Both the position numbers and the translations under genes were made by a program. The notes beneath the pieces were generated by a model. It had not been told where the DNA came from, did not search any database, and was given only the letters and a program-made list of their open reading frames with translations. From Burkholderiaceae bacterium (GTDB lineage Bacteria; Pseudomonadota; Gammaproteobacteria; Burkholderiales; Burkholderiaceae): a stretch of 7,094 nucleotides of DNA. The stretch spans positions 1-7,094 of the forward strand of contig JALORV010000172.1 of assembly GCA_025458735.1 (NCBI GenBank), written 5' to 3'. The number at the start of each line of letters is the position of its first letter. Position 1 is the stretch's first letter. Below are positions 1 to 5,952 of this stretch, in pieces.

Positions 1-1289
1 ATGCCAGCAACATCGGCAACTGCGCCCCCAACTGCGTGCTGAACCTGCCCTCGCAAAACGTCAACATCACCGGCGCCGTCTACCAGGTCGCACAGCCGAG
101 CTTCGCCGGCACGAGCGTGTCGCTGGGTGCCGCCCGGATCGGCGGAACGTCGCAGCAAGCCCTGAGTGTCACCAATACCCCTGTCGCGGCAGGTTTCCAG
201 GAAGGCCTGAGCGCTACGGTTGGCGGCGCCAGTGCCGGCATCACCGCTGCTGGCGCATTCAGCAACCTGGCCGCAGGAGGCACCAACGCGAGTTCGCTGC
301 TGGTGGGACTCGACACCTCTTCTGCCGGTGCTCGCAGTGGAACCGCGGTGGTCAATCTGGTGTCCACCGGAGCCGGTACCAGCGGGCTCGCCGATCTTTC
401 CCTTGGCAGCCAGACAATCAACGTGTCCGGCAACGTCTATGCGCCGGCCGTGGCCCAGCTCAACACTGCGGCCATCGACTTCGGCATCGTGCGCGTCGGC
501 GATACGGTCACGGGACGCAACGTGTCGGTGACGAATGCCGCGCTTGTGCAGTCACTGAACGACACCCTGCTCGCGAGCTTCGGCAGCGTCGCGTCGGGCT
601 TCAGCGGCGCCGGCGTCGCATCGGGTCTCGGTGCAGGCCAGAGCAATGCCGCCGGCTCGATGCTGGTGGGGCTGAATACTTCCAGTGCCGGCGTGTTCAG
701 TGGCGCTGCGGAAATCGAGTTTGCGAGCCAGAATCCGGAAATGTCTGACCTGGATCTTGGTTCACGGTTCGTGACGCTGACTGCGCAGGTCAACAATCTG
801 GCCAATCCCGACTATGGCCTCACTGCGGGCAGTGGTTCGCTCTCAGTCTTCGGCGACCAGTACATCCTCGATCTCGGTACGCTGGTGCTCGGCTCTCAGA
901 GTGACAGCACGCTCCGGCTGACCAACAACGTATTCGGGCCGGCGGATGACCTGCGGGGCAGCTTCGGATTCACCGGTCCCCTCGACTTCGCCTTCAGCGG
1001 GTGGAACTCGTTCGACAACCTCGGCGCGGGTCAGAGCATCTTCGGGCTTGGCATCAGCTTCGACGCGCTGACGCTGGGCACGTTCGAGGACCTGATCTCG
1101 CTCACGGCCTTCAGCTACAACACCAGTGATCCGAACGGCATCCTGCTGGGGGCCTCGCTGCTCGTCAGGGCCACGGTGATCGAGTCAGCGGTCGTGCCCG
1201 AGCCGGAGTCGATGGGCTTGCTTGTCGGCGCCGGATTGCTGATCATCTGGCTGCGTCGTCGTTCGGCGACGGCATCGCGGAGAGCGTAG
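1..1289 (+). CDS. PEP-CTERM sorting-domain protein with repeated choice-of-anchor-D-like domains (5' partial)
   Basis: Exported, presumably cell-envelope or extracellular protein of unknown role. The frame is open to the window edge (first full codon at 3), so the GTG at 36 is probably an internal valine and the true start lies upstream. Counting that GTG as residue 1, the protein is built from tandem beta-rich repeats of about 115 residues: the end of one repeat (to about 20), then about 23-135, 144-252 and 265-382. The first two complete repeats share an LVGL(D/N)TSSAG block and a DL.LGS end; the third is more divergent. Composition is Gly/Ala/Ser/Thr-rich and almost Cys-free, as in secreted repeat proteins. 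The C-terminus has the PEP-CTERM layout: VPEP (387-390), hydrophobic segment (about 393-406), then RRR. Family knowledge: such tails are recognised by an exosortase; none is encoded here. The TAG stop overlaps the next gene's GTG by one base. The repeat-family name is inferred from pattern. Confidence 0.85.
   Translation, partial: ASNIGNCAPNCVLNLPSQNVNITGAVYQVAQPSFAGTSVSLGAARIGGTSQQALSVTNTPVAAGFQEGLSATVGGASAGITAAGAFSNLAAGGTNASSLLVGLDTSSAGARSGTAVVNLVSTGAGTSGLADLSLGSQTINVSGNVYAPAVAQLNTAAIDFGIVRVGDTVTGRNVSVTNAALVQSLNDTLLASFGSVASGFSGAGVASGLGAGQSNAAGSMLVGLNTSSAGVFSGAAEIEFASQNPEMSDLDLGSRFVTLTAQVNNLANPDYGLTAGSGSLSVFGDQYILDLGTLVLGSQSDSTLRLTNNVFGPADDLRGSFGFTGPLDFAFSGWNSFDNLGAGQSIFGLGISFDALTLGTFEDLISLTAFSYNTSDPNGILLGASLLVRATVIESAVVPEPESMGLLVGAGLLIIWLRRRSATASRRA
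1194..1262 (+). other. PEP-CTERM sorting signal coding segment
   Basis: It encodes the tripartite signal: Val-Pro-Glu-Pro, then about 14 hydrophobic residues (Gly/Leu/Ile-rich), then Arg-Arg-Arg. It lies within the last 31 residues of the protein, where these signals always sit. Unusually, eight further residues (Ser/Ala/Thr followed by two Arg and Ala) follow the arginine cluster, a slightly longer tail than typical. Confidence 0.85.
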
Positions 1290-1612
1290 TGCTGAAATTG
1301 TGGGAGTTCGCAGTATTGCTGGTGGTTGCCCTGCTGACGGCGATCGTGGTGCTGTTCAACATGCGACAGTTCGGCGCGAATCGTGAATTGCAGTTCGAAG
1401 TCAGCCAGCGGGCGCAGTTTGTCCAGCAGACGATCCCGCTGGAAAACTTGAGCCGCGAGATTGCCCTGGCGCTGGCGCAGCTGGGAGTGCGCTCGCAGGA
1501 CGATCAGATCCGCGCCCTGCTCAATTCGCTCGGCATCTCGGTCACCGTCAATCAGGCGCCCGCACCGGCAACGGTGCCGCCGCCGGCGCCTGCCAAAGGC
1601 CCGGCGAAATGA
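1289..1612 (+). CDS. Small single-pass membrane protein of unknown function, first of a related pair
   Basis: A 107-residue protein that I do not recognise. It has one hydrophobic segment at about residues 6-24, then a Gln/Glu/Leu-rich, probably helical or coiled-coil stretch (about 30-82), a GISVTVN motif (82-88), and a Pro/Ala-rich tail ending in Lys. The GTG start shares its first base with the TAG stop of the PEP-CTERM gene, and GGAGAG at 1279-1284 sits 4 nt upstream, so translation is likely coupled. A later start would remove the membrane segment. Its stop overlaps the next gene (ATGA). It resembles that neighbour in layout: membrane helix, Gln-rich helix, then a Gly-Ile-...-Thr-Val-Asn end with a Pro/Ala tail. 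The location beside a PEP-CTERM protein hints at an envelope role, but that is inference only. Confidence 0.72.
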   Translation: MLKLWEFAVLLVVALLTAIVVLFNMRQFGANRELQFEVSQRAQFVQQTIPLENLSREIALALAQLGVRSQDDQIRALLNSLGISVTVNQAPAPATVPPPAPAKGPAK

Positions 1613-2010
1613 GCGCGCAGACAGGCGCAGCGGGTGGCCGATCACCCGAGTCCATGCGGACGACGATGGAAGACCCGATGACCTATCCGCGGCTGCGGGC
1701 CGCCGAGCGCCTTGAAGGGTTCTCGCCTTTCTGGCCCGTGCTGGTGTTCTTCCTCGCCTGGCTGGCGTGGGCGGTGTTCCAGGGGTATCAACTGAACGCC
1801 GAGGCTCACAACCTCCAGACCCTGAAGGGCGGTCAGCAGGCGCAGGTCGAGCAGGCCCAGAAGGTGCGCCAGACGCTGGATGCGCTCGCCATGGAGACGC
1901 AGAAGCTGGCGGACGCTGGTAACGCCAACGCGCGACTGGTGATCGAGGAACTTCGTAAGCGCGGCATCACCGTCAATCGGCCGGCAAGCGAGGCGCCTGC
2001 CTCGAAGTAG
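1609..2010 (+). CDS. Small single-pass membrane protein of unknown function, second of a related pair
   Basis: A 133-residue protein not recognised as a named family. It has a polar N-terminus (1-38), a Trp/Phe-rich membrane helix at about 40-58, a Gln/Ala/Leu-rich predicted coiled coil (about 62-102), then RGITVN (118-123) and a short Pro/Ala/Ser tail ending in Lys. The ATG at 1609 overlaps the previous TGA as ATGA, favouring translational coupling. The ATG at 1678 (residue 24), preceded 5 nt upstream by GGAAG, is a realistic alternative start that keeps the membrane helix and would make the protein about 110 residues, nearly the size of its neighbour. The shared order of elements with the preceding gene suggests an old tandem duplication. 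It is the last gene of the plus-strand unit; the convergent yqhA-like gene ends 112 nt further on. Confidence 0.72.
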   Translation: MSAQTGAAGGRSPESMRTTMEDPMTYPRLRAAERLEGFSPFWPVLVFFLAWLAWAVFQGYQLNAEAHNLQTLKGGQQAQVEQAQKVRQTLDALAMETQKLADAGNANARLVIEELRKRGITVNRPASEAPASK

Positions 2011-2122
2011 TCCGCTAGCGTGGCTCAACCGGTCGGACCCGCGAAGGCGGCCGCCGGGAACGCCGTCTGAACGTTCGCACGGATACCGCGCATTTCGGTA
2101 CGTCGTGGGCGCGCTGTTCCGC
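2011..2122. other. Convergent intergenic region, no clear terminator
   Basis: This is a 112-nt spacer between genes that converge. I see only weak symmetry: a GC-rich palindrome at 2046-2055, GAACGTTC at 2069-2076, and a possible 5-bp pairing of 2010-2014 with 2034-2038. No stem is followed by a T-tract on either strand. Termination here may be Rho-dependent, or readthrough may occur; the sequence does not decide. Confidence 0.5.
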
Positions 2123-2608
2123 CTATTTCGACTTGCTCTTCTTGTAGAGGAAGAAGGTCAGCACGCCGATCATCAGCGCCAGCGCCAGGCTGAGCTCGAG
2201 CAGCGCGCGCTCGCTTTCGCGCGCGACGGCCTCGCGGGCAAACATCACGGCGAGCACCGCGATGATGACGCTCAGCAGGTTGTCCTTGAGGTCGTCCATG
2301 TCGTTGAAGGTGAGCCAGCGCGGCCGCGGCAGCGTGTCGTCGACGAACAGGACGTAAACGCCCATGCTGATGATGTAGGCGACGATCGCGATCAGGAAGA
2401 TGTCGATCGCCTCGATCAGGCCGACTGCGAGCACCTTGGCCGTCTTGGCCGAGATCGTCGGCTCACGCAGCACGTCGATCATCGCGCTGAACACCACCAG
2501 GGTCTCGTAGAACATCAGCGTGACGGCACCCAGAAAGGTGCTGATCACTGCGGCCAGGACGACGTACGGGCCGGAGGCGAGGGCGCGGCGGACGATTTGC
2601 AGCAGCAT
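2123..2608 (-). CDS. YqhA/UPF0114 family integral membrane protein
   Basis: A 161-residue inner-membrane protein with four hydrophobic segments at about residues 13-35, 61-89, 110-124 and 138-155. It matches the layout of the UPF0114 (YqhA) family: a long second helix carrying acidic residues (GLIEAIDIFLIA, Glu66 and Asp69), a G-V-Y-x-L-F end to that helix, a short soluble loop with Pro-x-x-Pro-x-Trp-Leu, and then an Asp-Asp-Leu-Lys motif before helix three. The C-terminus is a basic KKSKSK tail. The biochemical function of the family is, as far as I know, not established. The ATG is preceded by a GAGAG element (plus-strand 2615-2619) 6 nt away. It lies 118 nt downstream of ubiX on the same strand and may have its own promoter. 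Family assignment is by pattern only. Confidence 0.78.
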   Translation of the reverse strand: MLLQIVRRALASGPYVVLAAVISTFLGAVTLMFYETLVVFSAMIDVLREPTISAKTAKVLAVGLIEAIDIFLIAIVAYIISMGVYVLFVDDTLPRPRWLTFNDMDDLKDNLLSVIIAVLAVMFAREAVARESERALLELSLALALMIGVLTFFLYKKSKSK

Positions 2609-2636
2609 CTGGCGCTCTCGCTACAGGGAGGCAGAA

Positions 2637-2645
2637 AGCCTAGCA
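2637..2645 (-). promoter_or_regulatory. Possible extended -10 promoter for the yqhA-like gene
   Basis: Read on the minus strand this is TGCTAGGCT, an extended -10 pattern (TGn followed by a 3-of-6 match to TATAAT). It would start transcription about 20 nt before the ATG, leaving room for the GAGAG ribosome site. No convincing -35 box is seen upstream, so this is a weak call. Confidence 0.25.
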
Positions 2646-2655
2646 TGCGGAGTCG

Positions 2656-2671
2656 GCGTGCCGTGGCACGC
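2656..2671. repeat. Inverted repeat between ubiX and the yqhA-like gene
   Basis: Perfect 7-nt arms, GCGTGCC and GGCACGC, separated by GT. It could form a hairpin in the ubiX downstream transcript, but no T-tract follows on the minus strand, so a terminator is not established. It lies just upstream of the possible promoter of the yqhA-like gene. Confidence 0.45.
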
Positions 2672-2726
2672 GGAAGGCGCGCGGAGCACCTTACCGGCGC
2701 ATCGCCGCCACCGGGACCGCGCGCCG

Positions 2727-3305
2727 TCAGGCGCTCTTCATGCCGCCCCAGCGCGGCGCCAGAGCGTTGTCGAGTTCGAACAGATCGAGCACGCGGCTGA
2801 CGGTGTGATCGACCATCTCTTCGATGCTGCGAGGGCGCTGGTACAGCGCCGGCACGGGCGGGAAGATGATTCCGCCCATCAGCGTGACCGCCTCCATGTT
2901 GCGGATATGGGCCAGATTCAGCGGCGCCTCGCGCGTCAGCAGCACCAGCCGCCGCCGCTCTTTCAGGCAGACGTCGGCGGCGCGCGAGATCAGGTTGTCG
3001 GCGTAGCCCTGCGCGATCGCGGCCAGGGTCTTCATCGAGCAGGGCGCGACCACCATGCCGGCGGTGGCGAACGAACCGCTGGCAATGCTGGCGCCGATGT
3101 CGTTGACGCTGTGGACCGCGTGCGCAAGCGCCTCGATGTCACCGCGCTTGAGGTCGAGCTCCTGGTGGGCGTTGAGTACTCCGGCCGCCGAGAGCAGCAG
3201 GTGCGTGTGCACATCGTCGCGCTCGCGCAGGCGGCGCAGCAGCTGCACGCCGTAAATCGCTCCGCTGGCGCCGGTGATGGCGACGATCAGCCGGCGCGCG
3301 GCCAT
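2727..3305 (-). CDS. ubiX: UbiX flavin prenyltransferase
   Basis: A 192-residue cytoplasmic enzyme that joins a dimethylallyl group to FMN, giving the prenylated FMN cofactor needed by UbiD-type decarboxylases; in this clade it mainly serves ubiquinone synthesis. Visible hallmarks are the N-terminal flavin-binding TGASGAIYG (11-19), SGSF (76-79), APCSMKTLAAIA (87-98), LKERRRLVLL (114-123) and TREAPL (124-129), and PPVPALYQRP (149-158). Glu49, Lys115, Arg125, Glu126 and Tyr155 occupy the places of the active-site residues I recall for Pseudomonas UbiX, so it should be active. Length matches the family (about 190-210). The ATG shares one base with the grxD stop (TGATG), so the two genes are probably translated together. 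The frame is also open upstream into grxD, but homology begins at this ATG. No ubiD lies in the window. Confidence 0.96.
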   Translation of the reverse strand: MAARRLIVAITGASGAIYGVQLLRRLRERDDVHTHLLLSAAGVLNAHQELDLKRGDIEALAHAVHSVNDIGASIASGSFATAGMVVAPCSMKTLAAIAQGYADNLISRAADVCLKERRRLVLLTREAPLNLAHIRNMEAVTLMGGIIFPPVPALYQRPRSIEEMVDHTVSRVLDLFELDNALAPRWGGMKSA

Positions 3306-3625
3306 CAGGCGGCCTGGGCGTCGGCAAGCAGCGTCTGCAGCTCGCCCGACTGGTACATCTCCATGATGATGTCGGAGCCGCCGACGAACTGCCCCTTGAC
3401 GTAAAGCTGCGGGATGGTCGGCCAGTTGGCGTAGTCCTTCACGCCCTGGCGCACGTCGTCGTCCTCGAGCACGTTGACGGTGACGAGGCTGCTGGCGCCG
3501 GCCTGCTTCAGCACCTGGATCGCGCGGCCGGAGAAGCCGCACTGTGGAAACTGCGCCGTGCCCTTCATGAAGAGCACGACCGGGTGTTCGCTCACCGTCT
3601 TGTGGATGAATTCCTTGGCGTCCAT
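3305..3625 (-). CDS. grxD: Monothiol glutaredoxin, Grx4/GrxD type
   Basis: A 106-residue cytoplasmic protein. CGFS-type glutaredoxins bind a glutathione-ligated [2Fe-2S] cluster, often with BolA partners, and act in Fe-S delivery rather than as general reductases. Seen here: MKGT (20-23), the CGFS active site (29-32), YANWPTIPQLYV (65-76) with the cis-proline region, and VGGSDI (81-86) for glutathione binding. The order and length match E. coli GrxD minus its C-terminal tail. The start was chosen at ATG 3625 because GAAGG lies 7 nt before it; the in-frame TTG at 3631 would be only 1 nt from that site. The stop overlaps the ubiX ATG. A promoter directly upstream makes it the first gene of its unit. 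Confidence 0.96.
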   Translation of the reverse strand: MDAKEFIHKTVSEHPVVLFMKGTAQFPQCGFSGRAIQVLKQAGASSLVTVNVLEDDDVRQGVKDYANWPTIPQLYVKGQFVGGSDIIMEMYQSGELQTLLADAQAA

Positions 3626-3632
3626 GGGCAAA

Positions 3633-3637
3633 CCTTC
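3633..3637 (-). promoter_or_regulatory. Ribosome binding site deciding the grxD start
   Basis: GAAGG on the minus strand, 7 nt upstream of ATG 3625 and only 1 nt from the in-frame TTG at 3631. This spacing selects the ATG. Confidence 0.7.
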
Positions 3638-3651
3638 GGGAGGGGAGGATC

Positions 3652-3681
3652 AGTGTAGAAAGCCGGCCGCGCCGCCGTCAA
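3652..3681 (-). promoter_or_regulatory. Sigma-70-type promoter of grxD-ubiX
   Basis: On the minus strand: TTGACG (3681-3676, 5 of 6 to the -35 consensus), an 18-nt spacer, and TACACT (3657-3652, 4 of 6 to the -10 consensus). Transcription would begin near 3645, giving a leader of about 20 nt that just holds the GAAGG ribosome site before the grxD ATG. Box quality, spacing and position agree. Confidence 0.68.
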
Positions 3682-3833
3682 ACCGCGTCGGTCTGCTGGC
3701 GGCCGCCGCGGGCGGCAGCTGCAGCACAAGCCGGGCTTGCATGCCGCCGGAACTGCGGCCGGCCGGACGCGCTATTCCTCAGACCTTGCCCGCCGGCAGC
3801 GGGTTCCAATGCGCCTGCGCCGTGACCCGAGTT

Positions 3834-3856
3834 GCTGCCGCCAGTCTTGCGGCAGC
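3834..3856. repeat. Perfect 8-bp inverted repeat in the prmC-grxD gap
   Basis: Arms GCTGCCGC (3834-3841) and GCGGCAGC (3849-3856) with a 7-nt loop. It can form a stem-loop in RNA from either strand. No T-tract follows, so it is listed as structure, not as a terminator. No other copy was noticed in this window. Confidence 0.5.
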
Positions 3857-3981
3857 GGTCAGACCCGATTCCGACAGACCGACATTCGGCGCACCAATTC
3901 CCCGTCGCCGGCCACCGGACGAGCGACTGCAGCCCGTACCAATCGCCGTGCCGCAAGCCCGCGGCGCCAAACGGCGGTCAG

Positions 3982-4015
3982 GAATCCAGCGCGTCGCGGG
4001 TGTCGCGCCGGATTC
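3982..4015 (-). terminator. Stem-loop at the prmC stop codon, probable transcript end
   Basis: Outer arms GAATCC/GGATTC (3982-3987 and 4010-4015) and inner arms GCGCG/CGCGC (3989-3993 and 4004-4008) enclose a 10-nt loop. The single position between outer and inner arms is a G-U wobble in the minus-strand RNA but an A-C mismatch in the plus-strand RNA, so the 12-bp stem is continuous only in the prmC transcript. It begins at the second base of the prmC TGA. A true U-tract is missing, so it could instead stabilise the 3' end or aid Rho-dependent termination. Confidence 0.45.
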
Positions 4016-4748
4016 AGGCCCGGGCGCAGGCGACGCGCCATTGCCCGCCCGAGTCACGGACCCTCTCGATCCCGCGCAGCCCTGCGCCTTGCAGGTGCTC
4101 GGCAACTGCATCGGCCTGGTCGAAACCATGCTCGAGCAGCAGCCAGCCGCCGCTGTGCAGGTGCCGGCGTGCACCACCGATCAGCTGCGTCAGATGGCGC
4201 AGGCCGTCGCCGCCGTCAGTGAGTGCCAGCGCCGGCTCGTGCCGCAGGGCCGGCAGATGGGCGTCGCCCGCCGCGATGTACGGCGGATTGCTGGCGATCA
4301 GGTCGAACGAGTCCCCGGCATCCAGCGCCGCATACCAGTCACCCTGGCGGAAGTCGATGGCCGCGCCCAGCGCGGCAGCGTTGCCGGTCGCCACCGCGAG
4401 CGCTTCTGTCGACAGGTCAGTGGCCGTCACGTGGGCGTCCGGCCGCTCCAGCTTCAGGGTGACCGCGATGCAGCCGGAACCGCAGCCGAGGTCGAGCACG
4501 CGGGGTGGCGTGACGCGAAACGCGCGGCCGTAGAACTCCTGCACCCCACGCAGGTAGGCCAGCGGTTCGCCGGCGCGCCGGCGGGCGGCGAGCGAGCCGA
4601 AGGCCTGCGCGGCCGCCGGCACGACGTCGGCCTCTGGAAACGCGATCAAGCGCTCGCGCGACACGCCGAGCGACTGCGCGAGCAGCGCGCGTGCCTCGGC
4701 CAGCGGCAACCCGGCTTCCGCCAGCAACTGCCCGACACTCGGCGTCAC
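4014..4748 (-). CDS. prmC: PrmC release-factor glutamine methyltransferase with a missing internal motif
   Basis: A 244-residue SAM-dependent enzyme that N5-methylates the GGQ glutamine of release factors 1 and 2 in the cytoplasm. Visible: helical N-terminal domain (1-70) with the [13 protein letters not shown] and GEPLAYLRG blocks, [11 protein letters not shown] (71-81), SAM motif I DLGCGSG (86-92), the acidic TDLS (110-113), QGDW (135-138), catalytic NPPYI (154-158), [13 protein letters not shown] (171-183) and GGWLLLEHG (200-208). Oddity: VTP is followed at once by PRVLDLG, whereas family members, including E. coli PrmC, have about 24 residues there carrying IPRP(D/E)TE. The frame stays open, so the loss is in frame; activity is uncertain. 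The GTG start overlaps the prfA stop (GTGA) with GAGG 4 nt upstream. The frame is open further upstream inside prfA, but that part is not homologous. Confidence 0.9.
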   Translation of the reverse strand: MTPSVGQLLAEAGLPLAEARALLAQSLGVSRERLIAFPEADVVPAAAQAFGSLAARRRAGEPLAYLRGVQEFYGRAFRVTPPRVLDLGCGSGCIAVTLKLERPDAHVTATDLSTEALAVATGNAAALGAAIDFRQGDWYAALDAGDSFDLIASNPPYIAAGDAHLPALRHEPALALTDGGDGLRHLTQLIGGARRHLHSGGWLLLEHGFDQADAVAEHLQGAGLRGIERVRDSGGQWRVACARA

Positions 4749-5827
4749 GCCGCCTCGCCCAGCGCCGCGAGTTGCTCGGCCTGGTGTTCCGCGGCGAGGC
4801 GCTCGGTCAGCTCCCCGAGGTCGCCGTCCATGATCTGGTCGATCTTGTACAGCGTCAGGTTGATGCGGTGGTCGGTGACGCGGCCCTGCGGGAAGTTGTA
4901 GGTGCGGATGCGCTCGCTGCGATCGCCGGAGCCGATCAGGCTCTTGCGGGTCGAGGCTTCCTTCGCCTGCTGTTCGCGCGTGCGCGCGTCCATGATGCGC
5001 GCCGCCAGGATCTTCATCGCACGCTCGCGGTTCTTGTGCTGCGAGCGGTCGTCCTGGCACTCGACCACGATGCCGGTCGGCAGGTGCGTGATGCGTACCG
5101 CGCTCTCGGTCTTGTTGACGTGCTGCCCGCCGGCGCCGGAGGCGCGGTACACATCGATCCGGATCTCGGTCGGATCGATCTTCACCTCGTTGATCTCGTC
5201 GGCCTCGGGCAGCACGGCCACCGTGCAGGCGGAGGTGTGGATGCGCCCCTGCGCTTCCGTTTCCGGCACGCGCTGCACGCGGTGGCCGCCCGATTCGAAC
5301 TTCAGCTTCGAGTAGGCGCCGGCGCCGACGATGCGCACGATCGCTTCCTTGTAGCCGCCGAGATCGGACGGGCTCTCGGAGATCATCTCTGTGGTCCAGC
5401 GATGCCGCTCGGCAAAGCGCATGTACATGCGCAGCAGGTCGCCGGCGAACAGCGCCGACTCGTCGCCGCCGGTGCCGGCGCGCACCTCGAGGAAGATGTT
5501 GCGCTCGTCGTTCGGATCCCTGGGCAGCAGCAGCCGCTGCAGGTCAGCCTCGATCGTCTCCATGCGTGCGCGCGCGGCGTGGGTTTCCTCCTCGGCCAGC
5601 GCCTTCATGTCCGGATCGCCCAGCATCTCCTGCGCGCCGAGCAGGTCCGCCTGCGCGCGGTTGTAGTCGTGGAAGCGGGTGACCACGGGCTCGATCTCGG
5701 CGCGCTCCTGGCCGAGCGCACGGAAGCGGTTCATGTCGCGGGCTGCGTCCTCGGCGGCCAGCAGGGTGTCGATCTCCGCAAGCCGCGTGGCCAGCTGCCG
5801 GAGCTTTTGCTGCATCGATGGTTTCAT
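4745..5827 (-). CDS. prfA: Peptide chain release factor 1
   Basis: A 360-residue factor that ends translation at UAA and UAG by entering the ribosomal A site and triggering peptidyl-tRNA hydrolysis. Same length as E. coli RF1. Visible: N-terminal helical domain (1-100), [18 protein letters not shown] (111-128), the stop-codon-reading P-x-T tripeptide as Pro188-Glu189-Thr190, then [16 protein letters not shown], the catalytic [10 protein letters not shown] with Gly233-Gly234-Gln235, the [10 protein letters not shown] block (251-260) and [14 protein letters not shown] near the end. Gln235 is the residue methylated by PrmC, encoded next with a 2-nt overlap. The start ATG gives the usual MKPS beginning; its ribosome site is weak (only AGG about 12 nt upstream). 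It follows hemA after a structured 125-nt spacer. No missing residues noticed. Confidence 0.98.
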   Translation of the reverse strand: MKPSMQQKLRQLATRLAEIDTLLAAEDAARDMNRFRALGQERAEIEPVVTRFHDYNRAQADLLGAQEMLGDPDMKALAEEETHAARARMETIEADLQRLLLPRDPNDERNIFLEVRAGTGGDESALFAGDLLRMYMRFAERHRWTTEMISESPSDLGGYKEAIVRIVGAGAYSKLKFESGGHRVQRVPETEAQGRIHTSACTVAVLPEADEINEVKIDPTEIRIDVYRASGAGGQHVNKTESAVRITHLPTGIVVECQDDRSQHKNRERAMKILAARIMDARTREQQAKEASTRKSLIGSGDRSERIRTYNFPQGRVTDHRINLTLYKIDQIMDGDLGELTERLAAEHQAEQLAALGEAA

Positions 5828-5952
5828 CTGGTTCTGTGCCTGCGTCAGCCGGATCCGGCTCGTTCATGGCATGAGGGGTGGGACGGTGATGCCGGCGCGA
5901 CGGGCGCGTCCGGCAGGCAGGGCGGCCACCGGCGAATGCCGGCGGCGGGCAG
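5828..5952 (-). other. Structured hemA-prfA spacer with three inverted repeats
   Basis: In the direction of transcription the RNA can fold three stems. At 5946-5925, outer arms GCC/GGC and inner CCGGC/GCCGG are joined by a G-U wobble around loop AUUC. At 5914-5891, arms GCCGG/CCGGC then CGCG/CGCG with one bulged A enclose a 5-nt loop. At 5860-5847 lies a perfect 14-nt palindrome (AGCCG/CGGCT with loop GATC), ending 19 nt before the prfA ATG. No T-tract follows any of them. Possible roles are partial attenuation, RNA processing or tuning of prfA translation; none is proven. Confidence 0.5.

Larger units (their letters stand above)
3626..4013. other. 388-nt gap between prmC and grxD without a recognisable gene
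   Basis: Several open frames cross this stretch on both strands, but none has a recognisable motif, a ribosome site or protein-like composition; they are Arg/Ala/Pro/Ser-rich, as random GC-rich frames are. What the gap does hold is a stem-loop at the prmC end (3982-4015), an 8-bp stem-loop at 3834-3856, a small CAAGCC/GGCTTG symmetry at 3727-3739, and the grxD promoter and ribosome site at the other end. It is much longer than a usual spacer inside this cluster and may be the remains of a lost gene, but no homology supports that. Confidence 0.6.

Noticed and set aside
36..1289. GTG at 36 as the start of the PEP-CTERM gene
   Set aside because: The same frame is open to the left edge and encodes a continuation of the same repeat pattern; no signal peptide follows the GTG.
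2046..2055. GC-rich palindrome as a bidirectional terminator between the convergent genes
   Set aside because: A 10-nt palindrome with no loop and no T-tract on either side; expected by chance in such GC-rich DNA.
2105..2800. Plus-strand open frame, His/Asp/Glu/Gln-rich
   Set aside because: It lies opposite the yqhA-like gene; its composition is the complement of hydrophobic codons and it has no motif.
3626..3631. TTG at 3631 as the grxD start
   Set aside because: The GAAGG ribosome site would be 1 nt from it, while ATG 3625 has ideal 7-nt spacing and fits the family N-terminus.
3678..3956. Small minus-strand open frame in the prmC-grxD gap as a gene
   Set aside because: No ribosome site, no recognisable motif, Gly/Ala/Arg/Ser-rich random-like composition, and it runs into the grxD promoter.
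3474..4901. Long plus-strand open frame opposite prmC, the gap and grxD
   Set aside because: It is antisense to two recognised genes, rich in Arg/Ala/Pro/Gln, with no motifs; long antisense frames are common in GC-rich coding DNA.
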